Of a stretch of 8,790 nucleotides of DNA, positions 1 to 7,278 are shown in pieces. The DNA lies in the NCBI GenBank assembly GCA_051657245.1, contig JBOFKI010000044.1, positions 1-8,790 on the forward strand, written 5' to 3'. Below the pieces are notes generated by a model. The model ran no database searches. It was not told the DNA's origin and saw only the letters and a program-made list of their open reading frames with translations. The DNA comes from JBOFFI01 sp051657245 (GTDB taxonomy: Bacteria; Pseudomonadota; Alphaproteobacteria; Holosporales; JBOFFI01). The first letter of the stretch is position 1. Every line of letters begins with the position of its first letter. The translations under genes and the position numbers were made by a program.

Positions 1-851
1 AAATCATCGGAAATAGCTTGAAGCGCGTTTATCTGGGAAGCTGTGAGGGGATGTTTAAAGGCCTTCAACAGGTGGGCTTGAAGGGTTTGGGCGGACACGA
101 ATCCAACACTTTTTTGATCAACAGCAGCATTGCGTGCTAATAAAAGTGCCAGCTGTTCCGCCAAAAGCTCATCAAACGCGATACGTTGGCGTGGGGCTGT
201 ATGGGGGCTTAGGTCTCCTTCGCAGGTTATCTGATGAAGGGCCAGCACGGCCTCTTTCCAGCTGGGCCATTTCTTTGTTTGCAAAAAAGACTCAGGAAGC
301 CATTCAGGAAAGCTTGGAACGCCTTTGAGAGCTTTTTGAATCAATCCAACCAAGGTGCGCCTTGAAAGGCCTGTTGTGAGGGGATAATTGACCTGATGCT
401 CAGAAAAATAGCGTTGTTGAGCAAGGGCCTGCACGTGCTCAGGATGGGCCATTTGAAGGCGTCCTTGGAAGGCTTCTACCCTTCCACTGATCAACCAGCA
501 GGAGTCAACAGGAAAGCGTTTGTGCAACCCATGGGATTTTTGGAAAAATACCAGATCAATGAGCCTCAAAGATCCTGAAAGGTTGCGTTGGTCTTCACAC
601 AAGATGCGGGCGGTTTTTTGCTCCCGAAACCCAGAACCTTGGTGCGATAAAACCTTCAACGCGAGGGTGACATCTCTTCCCACTGGCATCTCTTTTAAGG
701 AGGCACGGGGATAATGTTTTAACCCATTGGGGAGGTGCCACAACAGGTCACACACGGTGTTAAGGTGGAGCTTACGCAAGAGCGCGAGCGTGTAACTGCT
801 TACGCTTACAAGCGTTTCAACCTGCTGAAAAAGAAAGGTGTTCAAGGTCAC
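1..851 (-). CDS. recG: ATP-dependent DNA helicase RecG, N-terminal part (cut by window edge)
   Basis: RecG is a monomeric superfamily 2 helicase that remodels stalled replication forks and Holliday junctions. I translated 283 codons by hand with no stop or frameshift. Visible landmarks: a helical N-terminus ending in DLLWHLPNGL (residues about 35-44), the wedge/OB-fold region (about 58-145), NYPLTTGLSRRTL (about 155-167), the family signature RIAFDELLAEQLALLLAR (about 223-240), and the entry to the helicase core, HPLTASQINALQAISDD (267-283), where the Q-motif lies. Walker A and the later motifs fall outside the window. The family is usually about 680-700 residues, so about 40 percent is seen. 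The chosen start is GTG at 849-851, 10 bases after the pepP stop; the frame stays open a little upstream but offers no ATG, and the ribosome site is weak. Close spacing suggests co-transcription with pepP. The usual Gly-rich helix-hairpin-helix near residues 14-20 reads VSVSS instead. Identity is fairly sure; the start is less so. Confidence 0.9.
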   Translation of the reverse strand, partial: MTLNTFLFQQVETLVSVSSYTLALLRKLHLNTVCDLLWHLPNGLKHYPRASLKEMPVGRDVTLALKVLSHQGSGFREQKTARILCEDQRNLSGSLRLIDLVFFQKSHGLHKRFPVDSCWLISGRVEAFQGRLQMAHPEHVQALAQQRYFSEHQVNYPLTTGLSRRTLVGLIQKALKGVPSFPEWLPESFLQTKKWPSWKEAVLALHQITCEGDLSPHTAPRQRIAFDELLAEQLALLLARNAAVDQKSVGFVSAQTLQAHLLKAFKHPLTASQINALQAISDD

Positions 852-861
852 ATTAAACTTA

Positions 862-2652
862 CTATTCCATTGCCAAAAAAGGTGCTACAAAGCCTGGGAG
901 CCAAGCTTGCACATCGAGGGGAAGCCGATGGGCCAAGGTGTCCACGATGCGCTGGTGATAAGCCGCGAGCCAGCTTTGCTCTTCCTTGGTCAGCAGAGAA
1001 ACCTCCACTAAATTTGGCTCAAAAGGCACCAGGGTGAGGGTTTTAAAGCATAACCTATTGGGGAGTGTGTGAAGCGCCACCTGCACCACGCTTTCTAAGC
1101 GAATACCGTAAGCCCCTTCCTCATAATAGCCAGGCTCATTGGAAATCAGCATCCCTGGCACAAAAGGTGTTGTGGCGCGCGAGGAAATCCCCTGGGGGCC
1201 CTCGTGAACCGAAAGAAAGCTTCCCACCCCGTGGCCTGTACCATGGTCATAGTCGCAACCTGCCTCCCATAAAGCACGCCGGGCAAACCCGTCAATCTGC
1301 GCTCCCGTGGTTTGGTGGGGAAACACAAGGCTGGCCAAAGAAATGTGCCCTTTTAAAACCTGCGTGTAGTGTTCTTTTTGAGCCAGGGTTGGGAGCCCCA
1401 AAGCCAGGGTGCGGGTGGTGTCTGTGGTGCCCCCATTGGTATACTGGCCGCCAGCATCCACCAAGAGCAAATGGTTTTGGGTTAAGGCCCGCGCTGTTTT
1501 TGGTATGGCGCGGTAGTGCACGATAGCACCATGGGGGCCGTGTCCCGCAATGGTCTCAAAGCTGGGGCCTTCATAATAGGGTTGCTGTTGACGGAATGTG
1601 TGGAGCTTCTCCGCCACACTCAGCTCTGTTTCCTGGGCAGTATCCGCAAGGGTTTCCAGCCAGTGTCGCCAACAGATCCAAGCCATCCCATCCCACTCAT
1701 AGGCTTGGGCGATCTGTTTCAACTCCCCCTCGTTTTTGCAAGCCTTGGGAAGCAGGCAAGGGTCTGGCATGGCCCGAAGCTTGGGGGATGAGGAAAGCTT
1801 TTCACACAGGTCAACCCACCCAAAGGGGGTGTAAGCCGGGTCATACCCAACCACGCTTTGGGAGGTGAAAACTGCGGCAAGCTGCTCAGCCAAGGCCTCT
1901 AAGGGGTAGAGCCGGCAAGGTTGAAGCCTTTCCAGAAGCTCTGGTGAAACCTGGTCCTGGCTTGGGAGGAACAAGTCTACGGACGTGTCCTTGTAAAGAA
2001 CGCCATAGCATCGATTCACTGGCGTGCAGGGTAAGTCTGCCCCCCGTACGTTAAGCAGCCACGCGATGCTTGCGTTGGAAGCGAGCAACCACGCATCCAC
2101 CTGGGGGTTAGAATCTACGATTTCCTGGCGCTTTGCAGAGGACGTTTTTCCCGCAAACACCTCTGGGTGTATCCGAAATGCTTGTTGGGGTGGAGGTGGA
2201 CGATCCTCCCACAGGGAATCAATGGGGTTTACGGCCGCTGCATCCCACACGATCCCTGTTGGTTCTAAAAGCTTCTGGTAACGGTCCATTCCTGCAAAGC
2301 TGTGACACCATGGATCAAACCCCATGACATCACCCTTCCCGTAGGTCGTTTGAACCCAGGTCAACAAAGCAGCATCCGTCCAGGGGAGTACCTCAAAGCA
2401 TGGGAGGTCCACCTCTTGACGCGCTTGCAACGTATAGCGCCCATCCACAAACAAGGCGTGTTTCCCCTTGCTGTTAAGGAAGGCGAGCCCTGCAGAGCCT
2501 GTAAAACCACTCAGCCATGCCAGACGCTTGTCAGAATCTGGAATAAACTCATTCAAAAAGCGATCTGCATACGCAAGGCAGAAGCCATGCCATTCCTTCG
2601 AACGCAAGGCTTCTTCCAAGCACTGAAGACGTTTTGCATAAACAGATACCAC
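862..2652 (-). CDS. pepP: Xaa-Pro aminopeptidase (aminopeptidase P), M24B family, three-domain type
   Basis: Cytosolic metallopeptidase that removes the N-terminal residue from peptides with proline at position two. At 596 residues it matches the long three-domain form (similar to eukaryotic XPNPEP1) rather than the 440-residue E. coli type. Two creatinase-like N-terminal domains (about 1-150 and 160-300; LSGFTGSAG at 47-55, FVDGRYTLQA at 68-77) precede the pita-bread catalytic domain (about 305-540). Apparent metal ligands are D399, D411, H474 (HGTGHGVGSF), E506 (SNEPGYY) and E520 (GIRLESV); H379 lies in GAIVHYR. A C-terminal tail follows to 596. The first two Asp ligands have 11 residues between them instead of the usual 10. 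The start is GTG with AAGGA 10 bases upstream; no better ATG is nearby. It is first in a pair with recG. The stretch is visibly GC-richer than the genes to its right. Confidence 0.93.
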   Translation of the reverse strand: MVSVYAKRLQCLEEALRSKEWHGFCLAYADRFLNEFIPDSDKRLAWLSGFTGSAGLAFLNSKGKHALFVDGRYTLQARQEVDLPCFEVLPWTDAALLTWVQTTYGKGDVMGFDPWCHSFAGMDRYQKLLEPTGIVWDAAAVNPIDSLWEDRPPPPQQAFRIHPEVFAGKTSSAKRQEIVDSNPQVDAWLLASNASIAWLLNVRGADLPCTPVNRCYGVLYKDTSVDLFLPSQDQVSPELLERLQPCRLYPLEALAEQLAAVFTSQSVVGYDPAYTPFGWVDLCEKLSSSPKLRAMPDPCLLPKACKNEGELKQIAQAYEWDGMAWICWRHWLETLADTAQETELSVAEKLHTFRQQQPYYEGPSFETIAGHGPHGAIVHYRAIPKTARALTQNHLLLVDAGGQYTNGGTTDTTRTLALGLPTLAQKEHYTQVLKGHISLASLVFPHQTTGAQIDGFARRALWEAGCDYDHGTGHGVGSFLSVHEGPQGISSRATTPFVPGMLISNEPGYYEEGAYGIRLESVVQVALHTLPNRLCFKTLTLVPFEPNLVEVSLLTKEEQSWLAAYHQRIVDTLAHRLPLDVQAWLPGFVAPFLAME

Positions 2653-2899
2653 GCGAACCTGAATCCTTTTGTTTTAAAAGATATTTTTTTTCAAACATCT
2701 CGTTGAGTGTAGCAATTTTTAGCTCAAAATGAAGTAAAAAAAATGTTAAAACATTTTTAAAAGTTGGAGATGCTCGCAAAATTTTGCCTCATAAAAATAT
2801 TTTTTTTGAACAATAAATTGTTTTTAAATGTAAATTTCGTTTTTTACTTTTTATTTACAATAAAACAATTAAAGTTTAAAAAAATTAGAAAGGTATTTT
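2653..2899. other. AT-rich divergent intergenic spacer with three dyad symmetries
   Basis: This 247-base spacer separates pepP (minus) from the exported-protein gene (plus) and must hold both promoters. It contains a 9-bp-arm inverted repeat at 2739-2747/2750-2758, a perfect 12-bp palindrome GCAAAATTTTGC at 2776-2787, and a two-part dyad at 2816-2824/2862-2870 plus 2829-2835/2853-2859. A possible minus-strand -10 for pepP is TACACT near 2700-2712, without a clear -35. On the plus strand TTTACA (2854-2859) with TAAAAA (2877-2882) at 17-base spacing is a weak candidate, rather close to the ribosome site. Short open frames here are Phe/Lys-rich low complexity and look non-coding. Confidence 0.5.
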
Positions 2900-4177
2900 A
2901 TGAATTTAAAAAGATCCTTATTTGTGTTTTTTCTGGCGTTCTTTTTGGGAGGCTCCATAAAATATCCGCAAGATAGTAGACTTTACGCAAAGGTTGCATG
3001 CATCCTTCCCATAGATAGTATGGACACACAATCTTCTGGGGCTGCTGAAAAAAATTCTGAAAGTTTCATGAGAGGAAATGCCGCACCTCAAGCAGGTTCT
3101 AAACTGGAATCCTCGTTTTATGGCGCAAGAAGAGGTGATACAGACTCCGTGGCAAGCTCGCCGATTTTGGGTAGTGCCACTTCCCTGGGGCGTTTTGCTG
3201 ATTTTGCTCCTCTCCTTTTAGCAGACACTTGGAAAGCTTCAGGCAAAAAAACGGTTTCAAATCTTATGCAAAATGAGAAGCTTAATCTTAAAAATTCATT
3301 TTCCTGGGTTGATTTGGGTCAGGGACCTAGACATTTTAATAATAAGCCCCATCATCAAAATTACAACGCTAAAAATACTGTCGAAGAAATTCTGGATATC
3401 TCACATTTGTCCACTCATGAGGCTGAACAAGACGCTTTAAGCGAAATCTTGAATCGGTCGCATCTTCAATTTGATTCCGCTAAGGGGGCTTTAGAGGAAA
3501 ACACCTCTCTCCAGTCTTTCGCCAATGGAAGGAGCCGAAGCTCCAGTATCAGCAGCGTGTGCTCGGATGCTTCCCTTGACTGGGACGATTCTGAGCAAGA
3601 GCTCAGCTTTTTCAAGGGGGCATTTGAAGAAAACGATGAAGAAGAGCTTGACCTTGGCGCAGAGCCGCTTTTTAAAGATTCTGTTGCTCCAGCTGATTTA
3701 GAGCCTTTTGCAGATTTAGATTTCGTTGGTATAACTTCAACCAAAGGAGGGGCTTCAACCCACTACATGGATTGGGGCACGGGTGATTTATCAGACTCAG
3801 AAGATGAAAGTTGTCCGGTGATACGCAAAAGTTCTACAGTTGATCACGCCTTTGACTGGGATGATTCTGTTTTCAATGAGGTCTATGGAGAAAGCGACGA
3901 AGAAGAGCTTGACCTTGGCGCAGAGCCGCTTTTTAAAGATTCTGTTGCTCCAGCTGACTTAAAACCCTTAGAAAAGCTGAGCGCCGAAGAAAAAATTTCC
4001 TTCCAACGATTGAGATCAACCCAAGGCGCTGTTCCTGCTGGATATATGATTTTGTGTTACGTAGAGGAGAAAGATTTTTTGAAAACCAAACCCCGTAGAC
4101 ACAGCATTAGCAGCCCTCAATCAGATTTTCCCCCAAAGACCGTATCTCGTCACTTTAAAGAGCCAGATTTTTTGTAA
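2900..4177 (+). CDS. Exported acidic repeat protein of unknown family (effector-like hypothetical)
   Basis: I do not recognise this 425-residue protein. The N-terminus looks like a Sec signal: MNLKR, then a hydrophobic run at about 6-20 (SLFVFFLAFFLGGSI). No clear AxA site follows, and Cys34 (KVAC) is not a normal lipobox. The rest is polar, Ser/Asp/Glu-rich and likely largely disordered. Residues 227-290 and 319-383 are two copies of one unit: each opens with DWDDS, contains EEELDLGAEPLFKDSVAPADL (E247-L267 and E334-L354, identical) and ends in STxGxxxxxYM. A partial relative, AKGALEEN (194-201), resembles FKGAFEEN (239-245). Ser-rich segments RSRSSSISS (211-219) and RRHSISS (399-405) also resemble each other. 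The ATG at 2900 has GAAAGG at 2888-2893, six bases upstream, and the gene ends at a strong terminator. A surface or host-directed protein fits an intracellular lifestyle, but that is inference. Confidence 0.8.
   Translation: MNLKRSLFVFFLAFFLGGSIKYPQDSRLYAKVACILPIDSMDTQSSGAAEKNSESFMRGNAAPQAGSKLESSFYGARRGDTDSVASSPILGSATSLGRFADFAPLLLADTWKASGKKTVSNLMQNEKLNLKNSFSWVDLGQGPRHFNNKPHHQNYNAKNTVEEILDISHLSTHEAEQDALSEILNRSHLQFDSAKGALEENTSLQSFANGRSRSSSISSVCSDASLDWDDSEQELSFFKGAFEENDEEELDLGAEPLFKDSVAPADLEPFADLDFVGITSTKGGASTHYMDWGTGDLSDSEDESCPVIRKSSTVDHAFDWDDSVFNEVYGESDEEELDLGAEPLFKDSVAPADLKPLEKLSAEEKISFQRLRSTQGAVPAGYMILCYVEEKDFLKTKPRRHSISSPQSDFPPKTVSRHFKEPDFL
3578..3769 (+). repeat. Internal repeat copy A of the 425-residue protein
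   Basis: Encodes residues 227-290 (DWDDS to THYM). Bases 3635-3696 match 3896-3957 with one difference (t3637 versus c3898, a synonymous GAT/GAC change), including 59 consecutive identical bases at 3638-3696. Outside this core the copies differ by a 5-codon and a compensating 6-codon length change, so the spacing between units stays near 92 codons. Confidence 0.9.
3854..4048 (+). repeat. Internal repeat copy B of the 425-residue protein
   Basis: Encodes residues 319-383 (DWDDS to GYM). The core at 3896-3957 is nearly identical to 3635-3696, exactly 261 bases (87 codons) away. The C-terminal part (STQGAVPAGYM) aligns loosely with STKGGASTHYM of copy A, so a strongly conserved core sits in a diverged unit. 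Confidence 0.88.
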
Positions 4178-4189
4178 TAGGGATCTAAA

Positions 4190-4230
4190 AGACAAAACGC
4201 TTGGCCTTTTCATGGCTAAGCGTTTTGTCT
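4190..4230. terminator. Strong hairpin between convergent genes, probably bidirectional
   Basis: Arms 4190-4206 and 4214-4230 form a 17-bp stem with a single G-T wobble position and a 7-base loop (ttttcat). On the plus strand it is followed by GAATTTTAAT, on the minus strand by TTTTAGATC, so a short U-rich tail exists either way. It starts 12 bases after the stop of the exported-protein gene and 9 bases beyond the gltA stop, so it can serve both. Confidence 0.88.
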
Positions 4231-4239
4231 GAATTTTAA

Positions 4240-5532
4240 TCAAACATGCCGCAGGGTTTTGCCGGTATAAAGTTGACGGGGGCGTCCAATTTTTTGTTGA
4301 GAATCTACCATCATTTCACCCCACTGGGCGATCCACCCTGTGGTGCGAGCGATGGCGAAGAGAACCGTAAACATTTCTACAGGAATACCCATGGCCTCAA
4401 AGATGATGCCTGAATAAAAATCCACATTGGGATACAATTTTTTCTGAACAAAATAGTCATCTTCAAGGGCAATTTTTTCAAGCCCTTTAGCGAGCTCCAA
4501 AAGCGGATTATCTTTCTTCCCGAGGGCGGCAAAGACTTCTTGGCAGATTTTTTGGAGAACCTGAGCCCGTGGGTCATAATTTTTATAAACCCTGTGACCA
4601 AATCCCATTAACCTAAAAGAATCTTGCGGGTCTTTAGCACGCTTGATGAATTCACCAATTTTATCTGGATGGCCAATTTCTTTCAGCATCTTCAAAACGG
4701 CTTCATTAGCCCCGCCGTGGGCTGGCCCCCAGAGCGACGCAATGCCAGATGCGATGCAGGCAAAAGGGTTCGCACCACTCGATCCCGCAATGCGAACCGT
4801 AGATGTGGAAGCGTTTTGCTCATGATCTGCATGGAGCGTCAAGATAACGTCCAATGCTTTTGCAAAAACAGGATTCATTTCATAAGGCTCAGAAGGAACT
4901 GCAAACATCATGTGGAGAAAATTTTCCGCATATCCCAAATGATTTTTCGGATAATTGAAGGGAAGCCCCTGGGAATATTTGTAGGCCATGGCTGCAAGGG
5001 TAGGCATTTTCGCAATAAGTCTGATGGTGGCCAAATGGCGTTGTTCTGGGTCATTAATATCTAAACTGTCGTGATAAAAGGCGGAGAGTGCTCCTACCAC
5101 GCCAACCATAATGGCCATGGGGTGAGCATCCCTTCGAAACCCTTTAAAAAATTGGATGAGTTGCTCATGCACCAAAGAATGTTGATTGATTTTACCTAAA
5201 AAGGCCGTATAGTCCTTTTTTTGGGGAAGTTCTCCATTTAAAAGCAAAAAAGCAACTTCTAAAAAAGAGCATTTCTCGCTTAATTCCTGGATGGGATAGC
5301 CACGGTAGAGCAAAATCCCTTCATCTCCATCAATAAACGTAATAGCGGAGGTGCAACTGGCAGTTGATGTAAACCCTGGATCATAGGTAAAACAACCAGA
5401 TTCCGAATAAAGCTTGCGAATATCCAGAACGTTTGGGCCCACACTACCTTCCAGAATAGGAAGCTGAACATCTCGTTTTTCACCATTTTTAAGGAGAACG
5501 GAAAGGGTTGCATATCTGCTTGTTTGGGTCAT
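4240..5532 (-). CDS. gltA: Citrate synthase (type II)
   Basis: Condenses oxaloacetate and acetyl-CoA to citrate, the entry step of the TCA cycle, in the cytosol. The chosen ATG at 5532 gives 430 residues, the usual size for the type II (hexameric, Gram-negative) form, which carries an extra N-terminal beta domain (about 1-60). It has AGGAGG eight bases upstream; an in-frame ATG 23 codons earlier (5601) lies upstream of the TATAAT-like box and the ribosome site and is unlikely. Catalytic residues are H272 (GPAHGG), H313 (GFGHRVY) and D371 (PNVDFYSG); HADHEQN (234-240) and the R-containing VYKNYDPRA (315-323) are also conserved. It follows fabF on the same strand after a 176-base gap holding its own -10-like box, so it is probably transcribed separately. 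It ends at the shared hairpin. Confidence 0.97.
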   Translation of the reverse strand: MTQTSRYATLSVLLKNGEKRDVQLPILEGSVGPNVLDIRKLYSESGCFTYDPGFTSTASCTSAITFIDGDEGILLYRGYPIQELSEKCSFLEVAFLLLNGELPQKKDYTAFLGKINQHSLVHEQLIQFFKGFRRDAHPMAIMVGVVGALSAFYHDSLDINDPEQRHLATIRLIAKMPTLAAMAYKYSQGLPFNYPKNHLGYAENFLHMMFAVPSEPYEMNPVFAKALDVILTLHADHEQNASTSTVRIAGSSGANPFACIASGIASLWGPAHGGANEAVLKMLKEIGHPDKIGEFIKRAKDPQDSFRLMGFGHRVYKNYDPRAQVLQKICQEVFAALGKKDNPLLELAKGLEKIALEDDYFVQKKLYPNVDFYSGIIFEAMGIPVEMFTVLFAIARTTGWIAQWGEMMVDSQQKIGRPRQLYTGKTLRHV

Positions 5533-5561
5533 TGAAATTCCTCCTGCATCGATTTTTTTTT

Positions 5562-5579
5562 CTATAATGCTTATTATAG
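5562..5579 (-). promoter_or_regulatory. gltA promoter -10 within a perfect palindrome
   Basis: On the minus strand CTATAATAAGCATTATAG has 7-bp arms that pair perfectly around AAGC. The first arm contains TATAAT (5578-5573), a consensus -10, about 40 bases before the gltA ATG. No good -35 is seen at 16-18 bases spacing. The symmetry could be an operator or an accident of an AT-rich -10 region. Confidence 0.5.
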
Positions 5580-5708
5580 CCGTTCCAAAAATAGACTGCA
5601 CGTCTTTTTATTGAACAGATTGTAATAAAACCGAGCATATAAGAAGGCAAAATTTAATCTATTTTGAGATGAGTTACGACGACCACCGCAATATTTTTTT
5701 TGCTAATT

Positions 5709-6974
5709 CTATTCAAAGCGCTTAAAAATGACAGATGCGTTTGTACCACCAAAGCCAAAAGAATTCGAAAGAACACAATCAACCTTTTTTTCCTTGGCGC
5801 GGTAGGGTATCAAATCAAGATCTGTTTCTTCTGAACAATTATCCAGATTAAGGGTAGGAGGCAGGATATTATCTCGCATCGCAAGGATAGAAAAAATAGC
5901 CTCAATGCCACCCGCCGCACCTAACAAATGACCTATAGATGATTTTGTAGAGGACATACACAAGTGTTTTGTTGCCGCACCAAAAACACGATGAACCGCC
6001 TTCAGTTCAACGGCATCCCCAGGGGGGGTGGAAGTTCCGTGGGCATTCACATAGCCGACAGCTTCTGGTGCGACCCCCGCGTTCTTCAAAGCGTTACGCA
6101 TGGCACGATAGGCTCCCATGCCATCTTGAGAAGGCGCTGTAATGTGATGAGCGTCCCCAGAAAGGCCATACCCAACAACCTCTGCATAAATGCGAGCGCC
6201 ACGTTTTTTAGCGTGTTCTAACTCTTCCAATACCATCAACCCGGCTCCCTCACCGATGACAAAACCATCCCGGTCTTTGTCCCAGGGTCTTGAGGCTTTT
6301 TCAGGGGTATCGTTAAAGGAAGTTGAGAGAGCTTTGGCTGCGGCAAATCCCGCGACACCGATTCGACAAACAGAAGACTCCGTTCCACCTGCCAAAATGA
6401 CATCCGCGTCCCCGAACATGATTAAACGCGACGCATCCCCAATGGCATGAGCCCCTGTGGAACACGCTGTCACAACTGCGTGGTTAGGCCCTGTAAAACC
6501 ATAACGGATGGAAACATGTCCTGATGCCAAATTAATCAGGCAGGATGGGATAAAAAAAGGACTCACCCGCCGTGGACCTTGTTCTTTTAATATCATAGAG
6601 GTATCATAAATACCCGACAACCCGCCAATACCAGAGCCAATAATAACACCGGTTCGCTCTTTGTCTTCTTCAGATTCAGGTTTCCAGTTCGCATCCGCCA
6701 AAGCTTCTTCAGCTGCAGCCAAAGCATAGAGGATAAAATCCCCCATCTTTTTTTGCTCTTTAGGAGAAACCCATGCGTCTGGATCAAAACCACCAGACCC
6801 TCGGGGAATCTGTCCTGCAATCTGACAACGAAGATCAGACGCATCAAAACAGGAAATGAGCGAAATGCCAGACTTTCCCTGGATCAAATTATCCCAGGTT
6901 ATTTTCAAATCAGCCCCCAAAGGAGACACCGCTCCAAGCCCTGTGACAACAACTCGTCTCGTACCTACATCCAT
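5709..6974 (-). CDS. fabF: 3-oxoacyl-[acyl-carrier-protein] synthase II
   Basis: Condensing enzyme that elongates acyl-ACP with malonyl-ACP in type II fatty-acid synthesis. The 421-residue thiolase-fold protein shows the catalytic triad: C171 in TACSTGAHA, H312 in NAHGTSTPPGD and H349 in STKSSIGHLLGAAGG (with K344), plus the C-terminal glycine loop SNSFGFGGTNA (403-413). The Cys-His-His pattern marks the KAS I/II class, and gene context favours FabF over FabB. The ATG at 6974 is preferred because AAGGA sits nine bases upstream; an in-frame TTG three codons earlier is too close to that site. It lies 61 bases after acpP on the same strand, the classic acpP-fabF pairing, so the two are probably co-transcribed. 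There is no obvious hairpin terminator after it. Confidence 0.97.
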   Translation of the reverse strand: MDVGTRRVVVTGLGAVSPLGADLKITWDNLIQGKSGISLISCFDASDLRCQIAGQIPRGSGGFDPDAWVSPKEQKKMGDFILYALAAAEEALADANWKPESEEDKERTGVIIGSGIGGLSGIYDTSMILKEQGPRRVSPFFIPSCLINLASGHVSIRYGFTGPNHAVVTACSTGAHAIGDASRLIMFGDADVILAGGTESSVCRIGVAGFAAAKALSTSFNDTPEKASRPWDKDRDGFVIGEGAGLMVLEELEHAKKRGARIYAEVVGYGLSGDAHHITAPSQDGMGAYRAMRNALKNAGVAPEAVGYVNAHGTSTPPGDAVELKAVHRVFGAATKHLCMSSTKSSIGHLLGAAGGIEAIFSILAMRDNILPPTLNLDNCSEETDLDLIPYRAKEKKVDCVLSNSFGFGGTNASVIFKRFE

Positions 6975-7035
6975 GCAAGACAATCCTTCAACAAGATAAA
7001 ACGCTTCAAAAAAATCACCGAACCATCAAAAAAGC

Positions 7036-7278
7036 CTAGGCAGCAGCCTTGAGCCTCTCAATGAAAGCAACAGCATCTTTAAGCGTATGAATTTTTTGTG
7101 CTTCCTCGTCTGGAACCTCTACTTCAAATTCTTCTTCAATCGCCATCATAAATTCAACAGTATCCAAACTATCGGCATTAAGATCGTCAGTAAAACTGGC
7201 ACCGTCCGTAATATCGATCTCTTTTACACCAAAATGTTTTGCAACCAATTGCTTAACACGTTCCTTTACATCACTCAT
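7036..7278 (-). CDS. acpP: Acyl carrier protein
   Basis: Small acidic cytosolic carrier that holds growing acyl chains on a 4'-phosphopantetheine arm. At 80 residues it has the expected length and four-helix pattern. The arm attaches at S37 in the ADSLDTVEF motif (35-43), followed by the acidic helix II (MAIEEEFEVEVPDEEA) that docks partner enzymes such as FabF. The ATG has GAGGAG eight bases upstream. It is the first gene of the acpP-fabF pair. fabG, often directly upstream in other bacteria, is absent here; infA lies beyond a divergent spacer instead. Confidence 0.98.
   Translation of the reverse strand: MSDVKERVKQLVAKHFGVKEIDITDGASFTDDLNADSLDTVEFMMAIEEEFEVEVPDEEAQKIHTLKDAVAFIERLKAAA

Noticed and set aside
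1065..1868. Several plus-strand open frames opposite pepP
   Set aside because: They are antisense shadows of a clear, full-length PepP and have no family features or ribosome sites.
2764..2976. Plus-strand 70-codon frame in the spacer
   Set aside because: It is Phe/Lys/Leu low complexity from AT-rich DNA and overlaps the better-supported start at 2900.
2999..3002. Lipoprotein signal at Cys34 of the exported protein
   Set aside because: The residues before it (K-V-A) do not fit a lipobox, and the Cys is too far from the hydrophobic run.
3466..3744. Minus-strand Ser-rich frame inside the exported-protein gene
   Set aside because: It is antisense to the Glu/Asp/Ser-rich repeat; its composition follows from the sense codons.
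5533..5601. N-terminal extension of GltA from the ATG at 5601
   Set aside because: The extension spans the -10 box and the AGGAGG ribosome site, and the family starts near the ATG at 5532.
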